Below, piece by piece: positions 16,865-26,121 of a stretch of DNA of 64,000 nucleotides. The number at the start of each line of letters is the position of its first letter. The first letter of the stretch is position 1. Origin of the DNA: UBA7985 sp002690455 (lineage in GTDB: Bacteria > Pseudomonadota > Alphaproteobacteria > UBA7985); assembly GCA_965662775.1 (NCBI GenBank), contig CBFIIW010000001.1:62001-126000 (forward strand). Direction: 5' to 3'. The translations under genes were made by a program, and so were the position numbers. Under the pieces are notes generated by a model. That model made no database searches. It was not told the origin of the DNA and worked only from the letters and a program-made list of their open reading frames with translations.

Positions 16865-17176
16865 TTACATAAGAACGTCCATGGCTTCAGCCACTCGCAT
16901 CGTGCCCATGTCCAAAAATGGACAGGCCTGCACCACTTCAACCGCTGCATCCATATCGGTTGCTTCAATCATGAGCAGTCCCATGATGTCTCCGGGCTTT
17001 GTTTCTGCGACACCCTCGGATTGAACAAGGCGTGACTGCCGAAAAGCCTGTTGGGGCAGGATCAGCGAATCTCCCAGACCTTTGAGCCAGGTGCGATACG
17101 CAGCCATATGCTGTTCAGTGTCCTGAGTGGAAGTCAGCGGGCGGGCGTTTTCAAACGTGACTACAAACTTGGGCAT
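16865..17176 (-). CDS. YCII-related domain protein
   Basis: A 103-residue dimeric alpha-beta barrel-type protein: MPKFVVTFENARPL, a middle SLILPQQAF-like strand and the C-terminal helix AAVEVVQACPFLDMGTMRVAEAM typical of YCII/YciI-like proteins. The family has a conserved His/Asp pair in some members but the reactions are mostly unknown. It stands alone, divergent from the ABC exporter at 17305. Confidence 0.75.
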   Translation of the reverse strand: MPKFVVTFENARPLTSTQDTEQHMAAYRTWLKGLGDSLILPQQAFRQSRLVQSEGVAETKPGDIMGLLMIEATDMDAAVEVVQACPFLDMGTMRVAEAMDVLM

Positions 17177-17304
17177 TTTAACTCTCGATTTTAAGGTTAA
17201 TCCGTACAGTGATCGACGGAAGGATTGTGAGCAAGGGCGAATTGGACGGCGATTGCAAACCGTCCTCTAACACCCCATTTTGCTGAGAGACCAACAGAGG
17301 CTCT

Positions 17305-19230
17305 ATGTCCCAACATTCTCCCCCGCCTGACCTGAACGGTGGTGCAACGCCACCAGCACGGGACCAGGTCAACATCGATCGTGGCTCCTCCTTCGCCGCT
17401 GAACTCCGTCGAGACGCCCGTCACAGGGAGCGTGCACGAACGGTGCAGCCTCTTCGACGACTGGTGCCTTTCATCCTTCGGTATCCGGGTCTGATTCTTG
17501 GCTTCGTGGTCTTTCTGACCGCTGCGGCTGTATTAACCCTCACGTTGCCAGGCGCATTTCGATTAGTGGTCGATTGCGGTTTCGGCGGAGCAGCGAACGC
17601 AGCGGCTTGTGCGACTTTCCCGATCGAAGGCAACCTGAGCGTCTATTTCATCATCGGCATCGTCGGCGCCTTGCTGCTTGGTTTCACCAGTGCCCTCCGC
17701 TTTTTCTTTATCTCGTTGCTCGGCGAGCGCGTGGTCGCTGACCTGCGGGCGCGGGTATACGACCACCTGCTGACACTCAGCCCGGGGTATTATGCCAACA
17801 CGCGAACTGGCGAAGTCCTTTCCCGCTTGACCACTGACACCACACTAATCCAAACCGTTGTTGGTTCGTCGATTTCGGTGGCCGTGCGCACAGTAGCAAC
17901 AACACTGGGCGCACTGGTGCTGATGTTTGTAACCAGCTGGCAACTGGCGCTGTTGATGATGGTGGTCGGCCCGGTGCTGATCCTACCCATGGTGCTGTTT
18001 GGCAGGCGGGTGCAAAGATTGTCGCGCTCGGGACAGGACGCGCTTGCTGAGGCTTCTGCACGGGCCAGCGAGAGCCTGCGCGCCATTGATACGGTGCAGG
18101 CCTTCACCCGCGAGCCTGAAGAGCGCGCGCGCTTTGGCGAAGCGGTAGAGAACACCTTTCACGTTGCCCTGCGACGCATTCGGGTTCGGTCGATCCTGAC
18201 CGCATCTCTGTTTTCTTTTGTGCTTGCCGGGCTGATCGCAGTGCTCTGGTACGGTGCAATGCAGGTTCAGGCTGGCGCGATAACGCCGGGCACAATGATC
18301 CAGTTTGTCATGTATGCCTTCATTGCTGTCTCTGGGGTTGGACTGCTGACAGAAACCTACGCTGAGGTCATGCGGGCCGCTGGCGCAACAGAGCGGCTTA
18401 TGGAAATCCTGGCCGCGCGCTCAGATATTCGCGCACCCGACAAGCCTACGGTCCTGCCAAAGCCAGTCGCCGGCCACATAAATTTGCATCATGTCGCATT
18501 TGCTTATCCTAGCCGACCGGAACAGCGCGCGCTGCGGGGTCTGAACCTTGAAATTGAACCGGGTCAAACAGTGGCGCTGGTCGGTCCTTCCGGCGCTGGC
18601 AAATCGACAATCTTTCAGCTTTTGCTGCGGCTTTATGATCCGCAGGACGGCGCGGTGAGCCTGGACGGCGTTGACCTGCGCGCACTTGATCCGACAGCGC
18701 TGCGCAACTGCTTATCGATTGTTCAGCAGAATGCGCCCCTGTTCGCTGGTAGCGCGCTAGAGAACATTCGGTTTGGAGACCCACGCGCCAGCCGAGATGA
18801 CGTCATCGCCGCCGCGCGTGCCGCCGAAGCTCACGATTTCATTATGGCTCTACCCAATGGCTATGACACGTCGCTCGGGGAAAATGCTGCAACGCTCTCC
18901 GGCGGCCAGCGTCAGCGCATCGCTATCGCTCGCGCAATCCTACGCCAGGCGCCGGTGCTTCTGCTCGATGAAGCAACGAGTGCGCTTGATTCGGAAAGCG
19001 AACGTGCTGTGCAACTCGCTTTCGAAGCGCTGGCGGCCGATCGCACGACATTGGTAATCGCGCATCGACTGGCAACGGTGCTCAAAGCCGACCGCATTGT
19101 TGTCCTCGAAGACGGGCAAATCGTCGATCAAGGTACTCACGACGAACTTCTCTCCCGCGATGGCCTGTACGCGCGGCTCGTGGCGCTACAGTTCGGCGAG
19201 GAAAGTGGTAAAGCGGCAGGCGGGCGCTGA
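17305..19230 (+). CDS. ABC exporter, fused membrane and ATPase domains (MsbA/ABCB type)
   Basis: A 641-residue half-transporter. The N-terminal about 50 residues are soluble, then a six-helix exporter membrane domain (about 55-365), then the ATPase domain (about 390-620) with Walker A GPSGAGKST, signature LSGGQRQRIAIARAI, Walker B VLLLDEATSALD and the switch His in IAHRLATVL. It should work as a homodimer exporting a lipid or drug-like substrate, as in MsbA. Two Cys in the first periplasmic loop (VDCGFGGAANAAACA) could form a disulfide. AGAGG lies just before the ATG. Substrate cannot be told; nothing beside it points to one. Confidence 0.9.
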   Translation: MSQHSPPPDLNGGATPPARDQVNIDRGSSFAAELRRDARHRERARTVQPLRRLVPFILRYPGLILGFVVFLTAAAVLTLTLPGAFRLVVDCGFGGAANAAACATFPIEGNLSVYFIIGIVGALLLGFTSALRFFFISLLGERVVADLRARVYDHLLTLSPGYYANTRTGEVLSRLTTDTTLIQTVVGSSISVAVRTVATTLGALVLMFVTSWQLALLMMVVGPVLILPMVLFGRRVQRLSRSGQDALAEASARASESLRAIDTVQAFTREPEERARFGEAVENTFHVALRRIRVRSILTASLFSFVLAGLIAVLWYGAMQVQAGAITPGTMIQFVMYAFIAVSGVGLLTETYAEVMRAAGATERLMEILAARSDIRAPDKPTVLPKPVAGHINLHHVAFAYPSRPEQRALRGLNLEIEPGQTVALVGPSGAGKSTIFQLLLRLYDPQDGAVSLDGVDLRALDPTALRNCLSIVQQNAPLFAGSALENIRFGDPRASRDDVIAAARAAEAHDFIMALPNGYDTSLGENAATLSGGQRQRIAIARAILRQAPVLLLDEATSALDSESERAVQLAFEALAADRTTLVIAHRLATVLKADRIVVLEDGQIVDQGTHDELLSRDGLYARLVALQFGEESGKAAGGR

Positions 19231-19293
19231 AGGGGCCGCCCCGGCGGATGAAAGTGCTTGCTATTGGTGCAAGGGCAATCGACATGTAGAAGC

Positions 19294-20481
19294 ATGTCTC
19301 TGTCTCTCAAAAATGACAGTCGCTCTCTAGCATTGCTGCACAGGAAAAACCTGCTGATGGCGGCGTTCTCCACCCTTACTGCGTTGGCTCTCGCGCTTAT
19401 GGGCGGCGGCCTTGCCAAAGCCGTCGGCATTCCTGCGCCCTGGTTGCTGGGTGCTGTTGTGGGCTCTCTCTTGCTCGGGCTGACCCGTCGGCGGCCGAAC
19501 GTTTCAAAACCTGTGCGATGGCTGGCCTTTCTGTTGCTGGGTTATTTGATCGGATCTACGGCCAGTGCCAGTTTCCTTGGCTCGCTGGTGCAATGGGTGC
19601 CATCATTGTTGGTTATGTTGTTGCTGGTCCCCGTGGTGACCCTTGTTTCCGCCGCCGTCCTGATGCGTCTGAGTGATTTGAGTGCGGATGAAGCCGTTCT
19701 CTGCTCACTGCCCGGCGCCCTGCCCTTTGCGATCGGGGCAAGCGAAGACATGGGGCTGCGTACCGATCTCGTCTCCATGTTTCAGAGCCTGAGGCTGCTC
19801 AGTCTGACACTGATGCTGCCGTTCGTATTATTGCTGTTGCCGCTCAGTGGTCTGGTCGCGGAAAGTCCGACGGGTGCGCCATCGTTGGCTGTAGACGATC
19901 CCCTTGAGCCAGTGGGACTAAGCCTCATGCCCTGGTTGGCTGAGCTGAGCCCCCTTATCCTGTCTCCTGGATCACTGCTTCTGGCTGCGGGCTTTGCTGG
20001 ACTTGCGGCGCTTGTTCGTATCCCGGGGGCCCTGTTCATTGGACCGATGGCTGGTATTGCTGCTCTTAAGATCATAGGCCTACCGTTGCCCGACCTGCCT
20101 GGTGTGGTTGTGATCGGTGCTCAGGCGGCGCTGGGCTGGATTATGGGCACGCGCTTTGACGCGATCCCGCTGGATACCTTTGGTCGGCTGGCGCTGGCCT
20201 GTTTCGGGGGCCTGCTGGCTGGCTTTACCGTCGTCGTTGCGGCCATGCTGGGACTTATTGCCCTGACCGAGCTACCCGCGCGCGAATTGGTCCTCGCATT
20301 GGCACCAGGTGCCATCGAGACAACAACAGCCATTGCGCTCGACCGTGACCTAGATCCTCTGTTTGTCTCAACACATCAGATGGTCCGCATGCTGTTCATT
20401 CCAGTGATTGCACTGGGCCTACTGGCCGTCGGACGACGGCTGCTGATCAGGCGCGGTTCAACATCGGACGAAGGCCGCTGA
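19294..20481 (+). CDS. AbrB-family membrane transporter
   Basis: A 395-residue very hydrophobic protein with about ten membrane segments in two related halves. Each half begins with the conserved entry (PAPWLLGAVVGSLLLG in the first, PGALFIGPMAGIAALK in the second) and contains a P-G-A motif (LPGALPFAIGASEDMG; LAPGAIETTTAIALD). This is the AbrB/ammonia monooxygenase-regulator-like membrane family, thought to be transporters. The ATG at 19294 is in the right place relative to the first helix. The 3' end overlaps the convergent gene at 20447 by 35 bases. Confidence 0.8.
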   Translation: MSLSLKNDSRSLALLHRKNLLMAAFSTLTALALALMGGGLAKAVGIPAPWLLGAVVGSLLLGLTRRRPNVSKPVRWLAFLLLGYLIGSTASASFLGSLVQWVPSLLVMLLLVPVVTLVSAAVLMRLSDLSADEAVLCSLPGALPFAIGASEDMGLRTDLVSMFQSLRLLSLTLMLPFVLLLLPLSGLVAESPTGAPSLAVDDPLEPVGLSLMPWLAELSPLILSPGSLLLAAGFAGLAALVRIPGALFIGPMAGIAALKIIGLPLPDLPGVVVIGAQAALGWIMGTRFDAIPLDTFGRLALACFGGLLAGFTVVVAAMLGLIALTELPARELVLALAPGAIETTTAIALDRDLDPLFVSTHQMVRMLFIPVIALGLLAVGRRLLIRRGSTSDEGR

Positions 20482-20863
20482 GGTCATAACCGGCCCCAGC
20501 GGCAGCATCAATCGCCTCATCAGCACTCAGTTGTCCGGACGATACCTGCGATAGCGCCCAGAGCATGCTGGATCGCATACCGCTGGCGCAAAACATCAAC
20601 ACCGGGCCGGGCATCTGGGTCAGAGCGGCGGCGGTCTCCTCAATATGGGTGGGGCTTAAGCTGCCCATCACAAGTGGGATCGACCGAAACTCCATCCCGA
20701 CCGTGCCTGCAGCCTCAGCCAACTGTGCTCCCGTAGGTTGTCCGAACTGCTCACCGTCAGGCCGATTGCAAATCAGCGAGCGAACACCCTGGGCTGCAAT
20801 ATTGCCGAGATCACCGCGTCGGATTTGTCCGGATACAAAAACGCCGTCACTCAAGACTTTCAT
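20447..20863 (-). CDS. TIGR01244/DUF442 sulfur transferase-like protein (PTP-like fold)
   Basis: A 138-residue protein beginning KVLSDGVFVSGQIRRGDL and carrying the phosphatase-like loop LMFCASGMRSSMLWAL (Cys then Arg after five residues) near residue 85-100. Members occur alone or fused to ETHE1-like persulfide dioxygenases, and act in sulfide detoxification or related chemistry. An ETHE1-like gene is present in this window at 55.9 kb but not adjacent. The ATG at 20863 has a GGGGG-type site upstream; a longer frame exists but lacks homology. Confidence 0.8.
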   Translation of the reverse strand: MKVLSDGVFVSGQIRRGDLGNIAAQGVRSLICNRPDGEQFGQPTGAQLAEAAGTVGMEFRSIPLVMGSLSPTHIEETAAALTQMPGPVLMFCASGMRSSMLWALSQVSSGQLSADEAIDAAAGAGYDLSGLRPMLNRA

Positions 20864-20979
20864 TCGATGATACCCCCACCATAAACTGCCATTTATGCGA
20901 ACCTTCGCACGCATTCTCTATTGCGTATATGCGCACAAGCTACATTAGGGCCGACGCGAGTTGGTCGTTGTTGTGACGA

Positions 20980-21924
20980 TTACAACTCAAGCCCCATCTC
21001 CCGAAATCGCTCAGGATCATTGAGCCAGTTTTCCCGGACTTTAACAAACAGAAACAAGTGCACTTTGCGCTCGAACAACTCTTCGAGATCGCGGCGAGCT
21101 TCAGAACCCACCTGTCGGATGCGGGTCCCTCCTTTGCCCAGAACCATCGCTTTGTGGCTGTCGCGGGTGACGTAGATCACCTGATTAATCTTTAGGTCTC
21201 CCTTAGCTTGCACCTCAAAAGCCTCTGTTTCCACTGTCAGGTTATAGGGCAGTTCCTGATGCAGCTGCATGAAGAGCTTTTCACGCGTTGCCTCTGCGGC
21301 CATCATGCGGCTGGGCAGATCGGAAATCTGGTCATCCGGGTAGAGCCACGGACCAGCTGGCAGGCGATCAAGAACGGCCTGTCGCAGATCATCAACACCA
21401 TCGCCGGTCAGGGCCGACACCATGAAAGTTTCCTGCACTTCCAGAAGCTCATTTACCCCAGCAGCGATAGCAAGCATGGTTTCATGCCGCGCACCGTCAA
21501 CCTTGTTCAGTGCCAGCATCGGCCGCGCTTGTTGCTTTGCCAACTGCTCGATAACCGCCCGATCATCGTCTGACAGTCCCCGCTTGGCGACGTCAATGAC
21601 CAACATGAGTCGATCGGTTTCGGCAGCCTGCCGCCAGGCGGCATCCACCATAGCCTTCTCAAGCCGACGTTTGGCACCGCGAAAGATCCCGGGCGTATCG
21701 ACAAATATTGCTTGATCTCGACCTTCAGCCAGAATCCCAGTGACACGGGTGCGCGTGGTCTGCACCTTGGGCGACACGATCGATACCTTGGCACCGATGA
21801 GCTGGTTGACTAACGTGGACTTGCCGGCATTGGGGGCCCCAATGACAGCGATGAAGCCGCAGCGGGTGGTGTTTAGAGAGCCGCCCTCTGTCTCGTGGTC
21901 TGTTGGGGTTTCACTATCACTCAC
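20980..21924 (-). CDS. era: GTPase Era
   Basis: A 314-residue ribosome-assembly GTPase. After a short acidic N-terminus come G1 GAPNAGKST, the G2 region TTRTRVTGI, G3 DTPGIF, G4 ALNKVD and G5 VSALTGDGVDDL, then a KH RNA-binding domain (about 205-310) with the GKGGTRIRQVG loop. Era binds 16S rRNA in the maturing 30S subunit. It overlaps the end of rnc by 8 bases, the usual coupling of these two genes. Confidence 0.96.
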   Translation of the reverse strand: MSDSETPTDHETEGGSLNTTRCGFIAVIGAPNAGKSTLVNQLIGAKVSIVSPKVQTTRTRVTGILAEGRDQAIFVDTPGIFRGAKRRLEKAMVDAAWRQAAETDRLMLVIDVAKRGLSDDDRAVIEQLAKQQARPMLALNKVDGARHETMLAIAAGVNELLEVQETFMVSALTGDGVDDLRQAVLDRLPAGPWLYPDDQISDLPSRMMAAEATREKLFMQLHQELPYNLTVETEAFEVQAKGDLKINQVIYVTRDSHKAMVLGKGGTRIRQVGSEARRDLEELFERKVHLFLFVKVRENWLNDPERFREMGLEL

Positions 21925-22678
21925 GGCTCAGCACCCGTTCAAGGAGGATGGCGGCTGCCTCGCGCTCGGCAGCTCGTTTACTTCCGGCTGTCGCGACAAC
22001 AGGATGAAAGCCCTCAACCCGCACGCTGATTTCAAACTCTGGTTCATGGCTGGGACCGGACTGGTGCTCCAACGTATAAACCGGAAGCGCTAGCGCTCGG
22101 CCCTGTGCCCACTCCTGCAACGCCGTCTTTGGATCGCGTGGTGGTCGTTTTGCGGCCTCCAGAAACGGAGACCAATGAGTATGGATAAAGGCTTTGACCG
22201 GCTCAAGACCGCCGTCGAGGTAGAGGGCTGCAATCACCGCCTCCACAACATCAGCAAGCATCGACTCCTTCTGCTGACCACCGCCATCGCGCTCGCCCTT
22301 AGACATGCGGATTATAGGGCCAAAATTGAGCTGTACGGCAATCTCAGCGAGAGTCTCACGGCGAACAAGCTCAGTATGGCGCTTGGCGAGATCGCCTTCA
22401 CGCTCAACGGGGAACCGGTTGAACAGCATTTCGCAAACCACCAGTCCCAGGACTCGATCCCCGACGAATTCGAGACGTTCGTAGGACTCCGAAGCCTCCC
22501 GCCGCCCTTCTGGTGTGGTCCGCATCGACGAATGGGTCAGCGCAGCAACCGCGTGTTCGCGGGCCTGAAAGCGATAGTTAAGCGCTGCCTCCAGTGGAGT
22601 CAGATCAACCAGATCCTCCGGACCGTGCCCTGCTTTGTCTGGGCTGAGGTCCGAACTATGGTCTTTTTCGGTGACCAT
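21917..22678 (-). CDS. rnc: Ribonuclease III
   Basis: A 253-residue double-strand-specific endoribonuclease. The catalytic signature YERLEFVGDRVLGLVV (about 63-78) and the second acidic site KESMLADVVEAVIAALYLDGG are present, followed by a C-terminal double-stranded RNA-binding domain (about 180-250, ending AAEREAAAILLERVL). It processes rRNA precursors and mRNA duplexes. It starts 14 bases after lepB and overlaps era, in the conserved lepB-rnc-era order. The N-terminal about 25 residues are a charged extension. Confidence 0.96.
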   Translation of the reverse strand: MVTEKDHSSDLSPDKAGHGPEDLVDLTPLEAALNYRFQAREHAVAALTHSSMRTTPEGRREASESYERLEFVGDRVLGLVVCEMLFNRFPVEREGDLAKRHTELVRRETLAEIAVQLNFGPIIRMSKGERDGGGQQKESMLADVVEAVIAALYLDGGLEPVKAFIHTHWSPFLEAAKRPPRDPKTALQEWAQGRALALPVYTLEHQSGPSHEPEFEISVRVEGFHPVVATAGSKRAAEREAAAILLERVLSRE

Positions 22679-22692
22679 CTGGCGGCGCCTTA

Positions 22693-23502
22693 TCAGCGGA
22701 CTCCCTTGAAGAACCGATCCCAGCGGAAAGGGTTCACCCAGTTCATACGCAACGAGTTGCTGTTCTGTGGCATTTGGATACGGAAGGAGAACAGCACGAA
22801 CTGCGCCTTGCCGATCAAGTGGCGACGATGGACAGCGCCGAGACGGAACCGGCTATCTCCAGAACTGTCCCTATTGTCGCCAAGGAAGAAAACATGGTCC
22901 TCAGGCACCTCAAAGGGGCCGAAGTCATCAGTCCCCGTCCTCAATAAGCAGACGCTTGCATTAGCGGCGCAGAAATCCGGGTCCACGTAGTTGTACTTGT
23001 CCCAGATCCGGTGCTGATGCGTGCTGCCATCCTGGCGCACAAAGGTTTCCTCGAAGAAGGAACCGCGCCATTCATTGTCGGCGTCTGACTGCGCTGGCTC
23101 CTGGTCGCTACGGCGGGCCTGCTGGCCGTTGATATAAAGCTCGCTGTTACGAAGCTCGATGACATCGCCGGGCACCCCGACCACTCGTTTGATGATCCGA
23201 TACCCTTCCTGAGGGTGGGCAAAGACAGCAACATCGCCGCGCTTCGGTTCGTTCCATAACATCCGATCCTGAATCAATGGCAGGTCGAACATGAAGGTAT
23301 TTCGACCATAGCCGTAGGAGAATTTGGTGGTGATGATGTAGTCACCCACCGTGAGCGTCGGATCCATGGACTGTGACGGAATGCGAAACGGTTCCATGAC
23401 CAAAGACTTCACAACGAAGACAATCACGCCGACCGTGACGATCAGCTCCAAAAACTCAACGATCGGGTTCTTCTTCTTGTCTTCGGTCTTTTCCTCGGCC
23501 AT
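22693..23502 (-). CDS. lepB: Signal peptidase I (first of two tandem copies, adjacent to rnc)
   Basis: A 269-residue type I signal peptidase. It has one N-terminal membrane helix (about 15-36), the catalytic Ser in IPSQSMDPTL, the catalytic Lys in IIKRVVGVPGD and box E GDNRDSSGDSRF. A long insertion between the Lys box and box E (with three Cys, DFCAANASVCLLRTG) is larger than in the neighbouring copy. A perfect GGAGG lies seven bases before the ATG, so longer frames were rejected. It cleaves signal peptides at the periplasmic face. Confidence 0.94.
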   Translation of the reverse strand: MAEEKTEDKKKNPIVEFLELIVTVGVIVFVVKSLVMEPFRIPSQSMDPTLTVGDYIITTKFSYGYGRNTFMFDLPLIQDRMLWNEPKRGDVAVFAHPQEGYRIIKRVVGVPGDVIELRNSELYINGQQARRSDQEPAQSDADNEWRGSFFEETFVRQDGSTHQHRIWDKYNYVDPDFCAANASVCLLRTGTDDFGPFEVPEDHVFFLGDNRDSSGDSRFRLGAVHRRHLIGKAQFVLFSFRIQMPQNSNSLRMNWVNPFRWDRFFKGVR

Positions 23503-23601
23503 CGGGCCCTCCTGCGAATGTCTGAGAGAATGCTCACGCGTGCGCCGTGGCGCAGACTTAATCGCTTTCCGCGCCCAACGCAACGCGGCCACCCCGGCGG
23601 C

Positions 23602-24381
23602 TCAGATCAGCTTGATAAAACGATCCCATCGAAACGGGTTCCAGTACGCCCAGAAATAGCCGTCAATCGGATGAGCCTGCACGTTCAGGGAAAACAGCAC
23701 CGCTTCTGCTCGTCCAATCAGGAACCGTTCATGGACAACGCCAAGTGCGGTGTTGCTTCGGCTGTCGGTAGAGTTGTCGCGGTTATCACCTAAGAAAAAA
23801 TAGGTATCAGCGGGCACCGTCAACCGACCGGTATTGTCAAAGACTGTTTCGGCAAAGTTGAGTATTTCGTAGTCCGCCAGTATCGCTCCGCGTCGGCCAA
23901 CCAGTCGCTCACTGAGCCGTTGCGCCTTGTCCTCAGACAGCGAAGTATTGGTGGCTGGCCCAAGCAGTCGCTGCGGCATTGGTTCGCCATTGAGCCACAG
24001 CTGGCCGTCGATCATCTGAACTGTATCGCCAGGGAGACCTATAATCCTTTTAATCAGGTTTCTGTCTTCACGAGGGTGTCGGAAAACCGCCACGTCTCCA
24101 CGGCGTGGCTCGGCACCGAACAAGCGTTGGTCCGGCATGCTCGGCAAATCCATGTCGAAGGAGAAATCGCTGTAACCATAGCTGAACTTTGAAACCACCA
24201 CCATGTCGCCGACTTCCAGCGTAGGCAGCATGGATTCCGACGGAATCCGGAAAGGCTCGAACAGGAACCAACGAATACTGAAAAACACAAGCGCAGCCAT
24301 AGCGAACAGGCTCAGCCATTCCCTGAGATGGCGGAATGTCCCGATGGTGCCCGGGTCTTTATCGTCCTCGGCTTCGGCCAT
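23602..24381 (-). CDS. lepB: Signal peptidase I (second tandem copy, adjacent to acpS)
   Basis: A 259-residue signal peptidase with one membrane helix (about 20-42), catalytic Ser in IPSESMLPTL, Lys in LIKRIIGLPGD and box E GDNRDNSTDSRS. GAGGA precedes the ATG. It is a close paralogue of the copy 99 bases downstream (shared KFSYGYG/S, RRGDVAVF-HP, NPFRWDRF at the C-terminus), so a tandem duplication is the simple explanation. Both copies keep all catalytic residues and should be active, perhaps with different substrates. Confidence 0.93.
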   Translation of the reverse strand: MAEAEDDKDPGTIGTFRHLREWLSLFAMAALVFFSIRWFLFEPFRIPSESMLPTLEVGDMVVVSKFSYGYSDFSFDMDLPSMPDQRLFGAEPRRGDVAVFRHPREDRNLIKRIIGLPGDTVQMIDGQLWLNGEPMPQRLLGPATNTSLSEDKAQRLSERLVGRRGAILADYEILNFAETVFDNTGRLTVPADTYFFLGDNRDNSTDSRSNTALGVVHERFLIGRAEAVLFSLNVQAHPIDGYFWAYWNPFRWDRFIKLI

Positions 24382-24474
24382 GACGTCCTCTAATGGCCCA
24401 GTTTGTCTGTGGGCATTTGAGCGACATAACTTCGTGCTGCCGCCACAGTTTATGCGCCTTCATTAGGCCTGACA

Positions 24475-24927
24475 TCAGGATGGAGCAATTGTGTGCGCGC
24501 GCGGACCGTTCTCGCGACCGGCTTCTGTTGCAAAAAGGACGACATAAGCCGTCGCATAGGGCGGTTCATCGGACATCGACCAGTCGGCAACCAGGGCTTC
24601 ACCCGGTCGCAGCATGGCGTCCAGCCGCCGCTTTGCCCCGCCCTCAAAAGTTAGCAATGGCTTTGAAAAGGCCTGCCCCGGTGCCGGGCGAGCCAAGCCG
24701 ACGTCACGCCAGCCAACACCGTGGCGAAACCCGGTGCCCAGCGCCTTAACGGCGGCCTCTTTGAGCGCATAGTGCCGCGCCAAGGCCGCGGCAAAGTCGT
24801 GCCGACGCTCGCAATAAGCGCGCTCGCTGGGACGGAGAATTCGCTCAATAAAGCGCTCACCCATTCGATCGATCACACCCTCGATGCGTCGAATATCCAC
24901 GATGTCATTGCCCACGCCGATCAGCAT
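24475..24927 (-). CDS. acpS: Holo-[acyl-carrier-protein] synthase
   Basis: A 150-residue enzyme that moves 4'-phosphopantetheine from CoA to acyl carrier protein. The metal-binding start GVGNDIVDIRRIE, the FIERILRPSERAYC block, and the catalytic ALKEAAVKALGTG helix are all present. It is somewhat longer than usual because of an approximately 20-residue tail. It is the first gene of the acpS-lepB-lepB-rnc-era series. Confidence 0.93.
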   Translation of the reverse strand: MLIGVGNDIVDIRRIEGVIDRMGERFIERILRPSERAYCERRHDFAAALARHYALKEAAVKALGTGFRHGVGWRDVGLARPAPGQAFSKPLLTFEGGAKRRLDAMLRPGEALVADWSMSDEPPYATAYVVLFATEAGRENGPRAHTIAPS

Positions 24928-25032
24928 GCCAGATTTTCTCGCTCAACCCTGTCTTGACCCGTCACGCGCCATCGTTGAAGAAATCCTGCGCGCGCTCAGT
25001 CCTGATACGCGTATGCGAGACGAAAGAGAACA

Positions 25033-25725
25033 GTGTTCCAAACCCTCCGACAAGCCATCCCGATCGCACTGCCCGTCATGATCGGCTATTTCACCGTTGG
25101 GGCGACCTTCGGCCTGACGGCGGCGGAGGCTGGTTTTGGCTGGCTTTGGCCGGTGATCATTTCCCTGATCCAGTTCGCTGGCGCAGCGCAGTTCTTGATC
25201 GTCGCCATGATTTCGCAGGGGTCTGGCCTCTTAGATACGGCTACCGTGGTCTTTCTGCTCAATCTGCGCCACGTGTTTTACGGCCTGCCCTTTCTGACCC
25301 ACCGTCCGAGAAACCCAGTTGCCCGACTGCTCCAGATCTTCTGGATGTCCGATGAGACCTATAGCCTACTGACCAGCCGCAAGCCTGCTGATCCCCCTAG
25401 GGTTCAGGTTACCGTGGGTGGGCTGAATTATTCGAGTTGGGCCGTGGGAACGCTCACAGGCAGCACACTTGGGCAATTTCTGCCTCTGCAAGTCGATAGC
25501 TTTTCATTCGCGCTTTGGGCCTTGTTCGCCATCCTGCTGACGGAGCAGATCCGCGCCAATCGCAGTGCCGTTCCCGTGATTGTCGGCATCCTTGCCGTGT
25601 TAGTGCTGGTGCCCCTGCCGGTCGATTTCGGGTTGGGCATGTTCATCTCTGGCCTGAGTGCATCGGGATTGATCCTTGGCTGGCACTGGTTGCTCACCGC
25701 GTACCGACGCCAGAGGACGAACTAA
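25033..25725 (+). CDS. azlC: AzlC-family branched-chain amino acid exporter, large subunit
   Basis: A 230-residue membrane protein with about five to six helices. The AzlC hallmarks are FTVGATFGLTAAEAGFGW, SLIQFAGAAQFLIVAM, LNLRHVFYGL and SDETYSL. The first codon is GTG at 25033 with AAAGAGA before it. With the small AzlD subunit it forms an amino-acid exporter, shown for branched-chain amino acids in Bacillus and E. coli (YgaZH). It is one base from azlD. Confidence 0.9.
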   Translation: MFQTLRQAIPIALPVMIGYFTVGATFGLTAAEAGFGWLWPVIISLIQFAGAAQFLIVAMISQGSGLLDTATVVFLLNLRHVFYGLPFLTHRPRNPVARLLQIFWMSDETYSLLTSRKPADPPRVQVTVGGLNYSSWAVGTLTGSTLGQFLPLQVDSFSFALWALFAILLTEQIRANRSAVPVIVGILAVLVLVPLPVDFGLGMFISGLSASGLILGWHWLLTAYRRQRTN

Positions 25726-25726
25726 A

Positions 25727-26086
25727 ATGGAGACTTTGGCAATAACTGATGCACTGGGACCGGCATTCCTGGTGATGTTAATCGTTGGGGCACTGGGCGT
25801 TTTTTTGCAACGGGGCGCTTCATTCTTCCTGCCACGCCGTGCCCTGCAATGGCCAGCGATCCGGACGCTCAATCGCCACCTGCCGGGAACGTTGATCCTG
25901 TTGTTCTTTTTGGTCTCTTGGCGCACGGCTTCGTCTCATAGCAGTCTCGAATGGCGGCTATGGCTGGCGGAACTGGTCATTCTTCTCGTCACGGTGGGGC
26001 TGCACCTGTGGCGCCGACAGGTTCTGTTGACCATTGTCTGCGCTGTCGCGCTCCACTGGATCGTCTTTGCCTTGGTGCTTGACTGA
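25727..26086 (+). CDS. azlD: AzlD-family small exporter subunit
   Basis: A 119-residue membrane protein with about four hydrophobic segments, starting one base after the azlC stop; the GAGGACG ribosome site is inside the end of azlC. The pattern (an early GVFLQRGASFFLP segment and a WRLWLAELVILLVTVGLHLWRR stretch) fits the AzlD family. It is the partner of AzlC. Confidence 0.85.
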   Translation: METLAITDALGPAFLVMLIVGALGVFLQRGASFFLPRRALQWPAIRTLNRHLPGTLILLFFLVSWRTASSHSSLEWRLWLAELVILLVTVGLHLWRRQVLLTIVCAVALHWIVFALVLD

Positions 26087-26121
26087 ACCCACCGTGTTTG
26101 ACGAAGAGACGGCTGAAGATG

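Noticed and set aside
22175..22990. 271-codon plus-strand frame opposite rnc and lepB
   Set aside because: Both genes on the other strand are conserved; this frame matches nothing.
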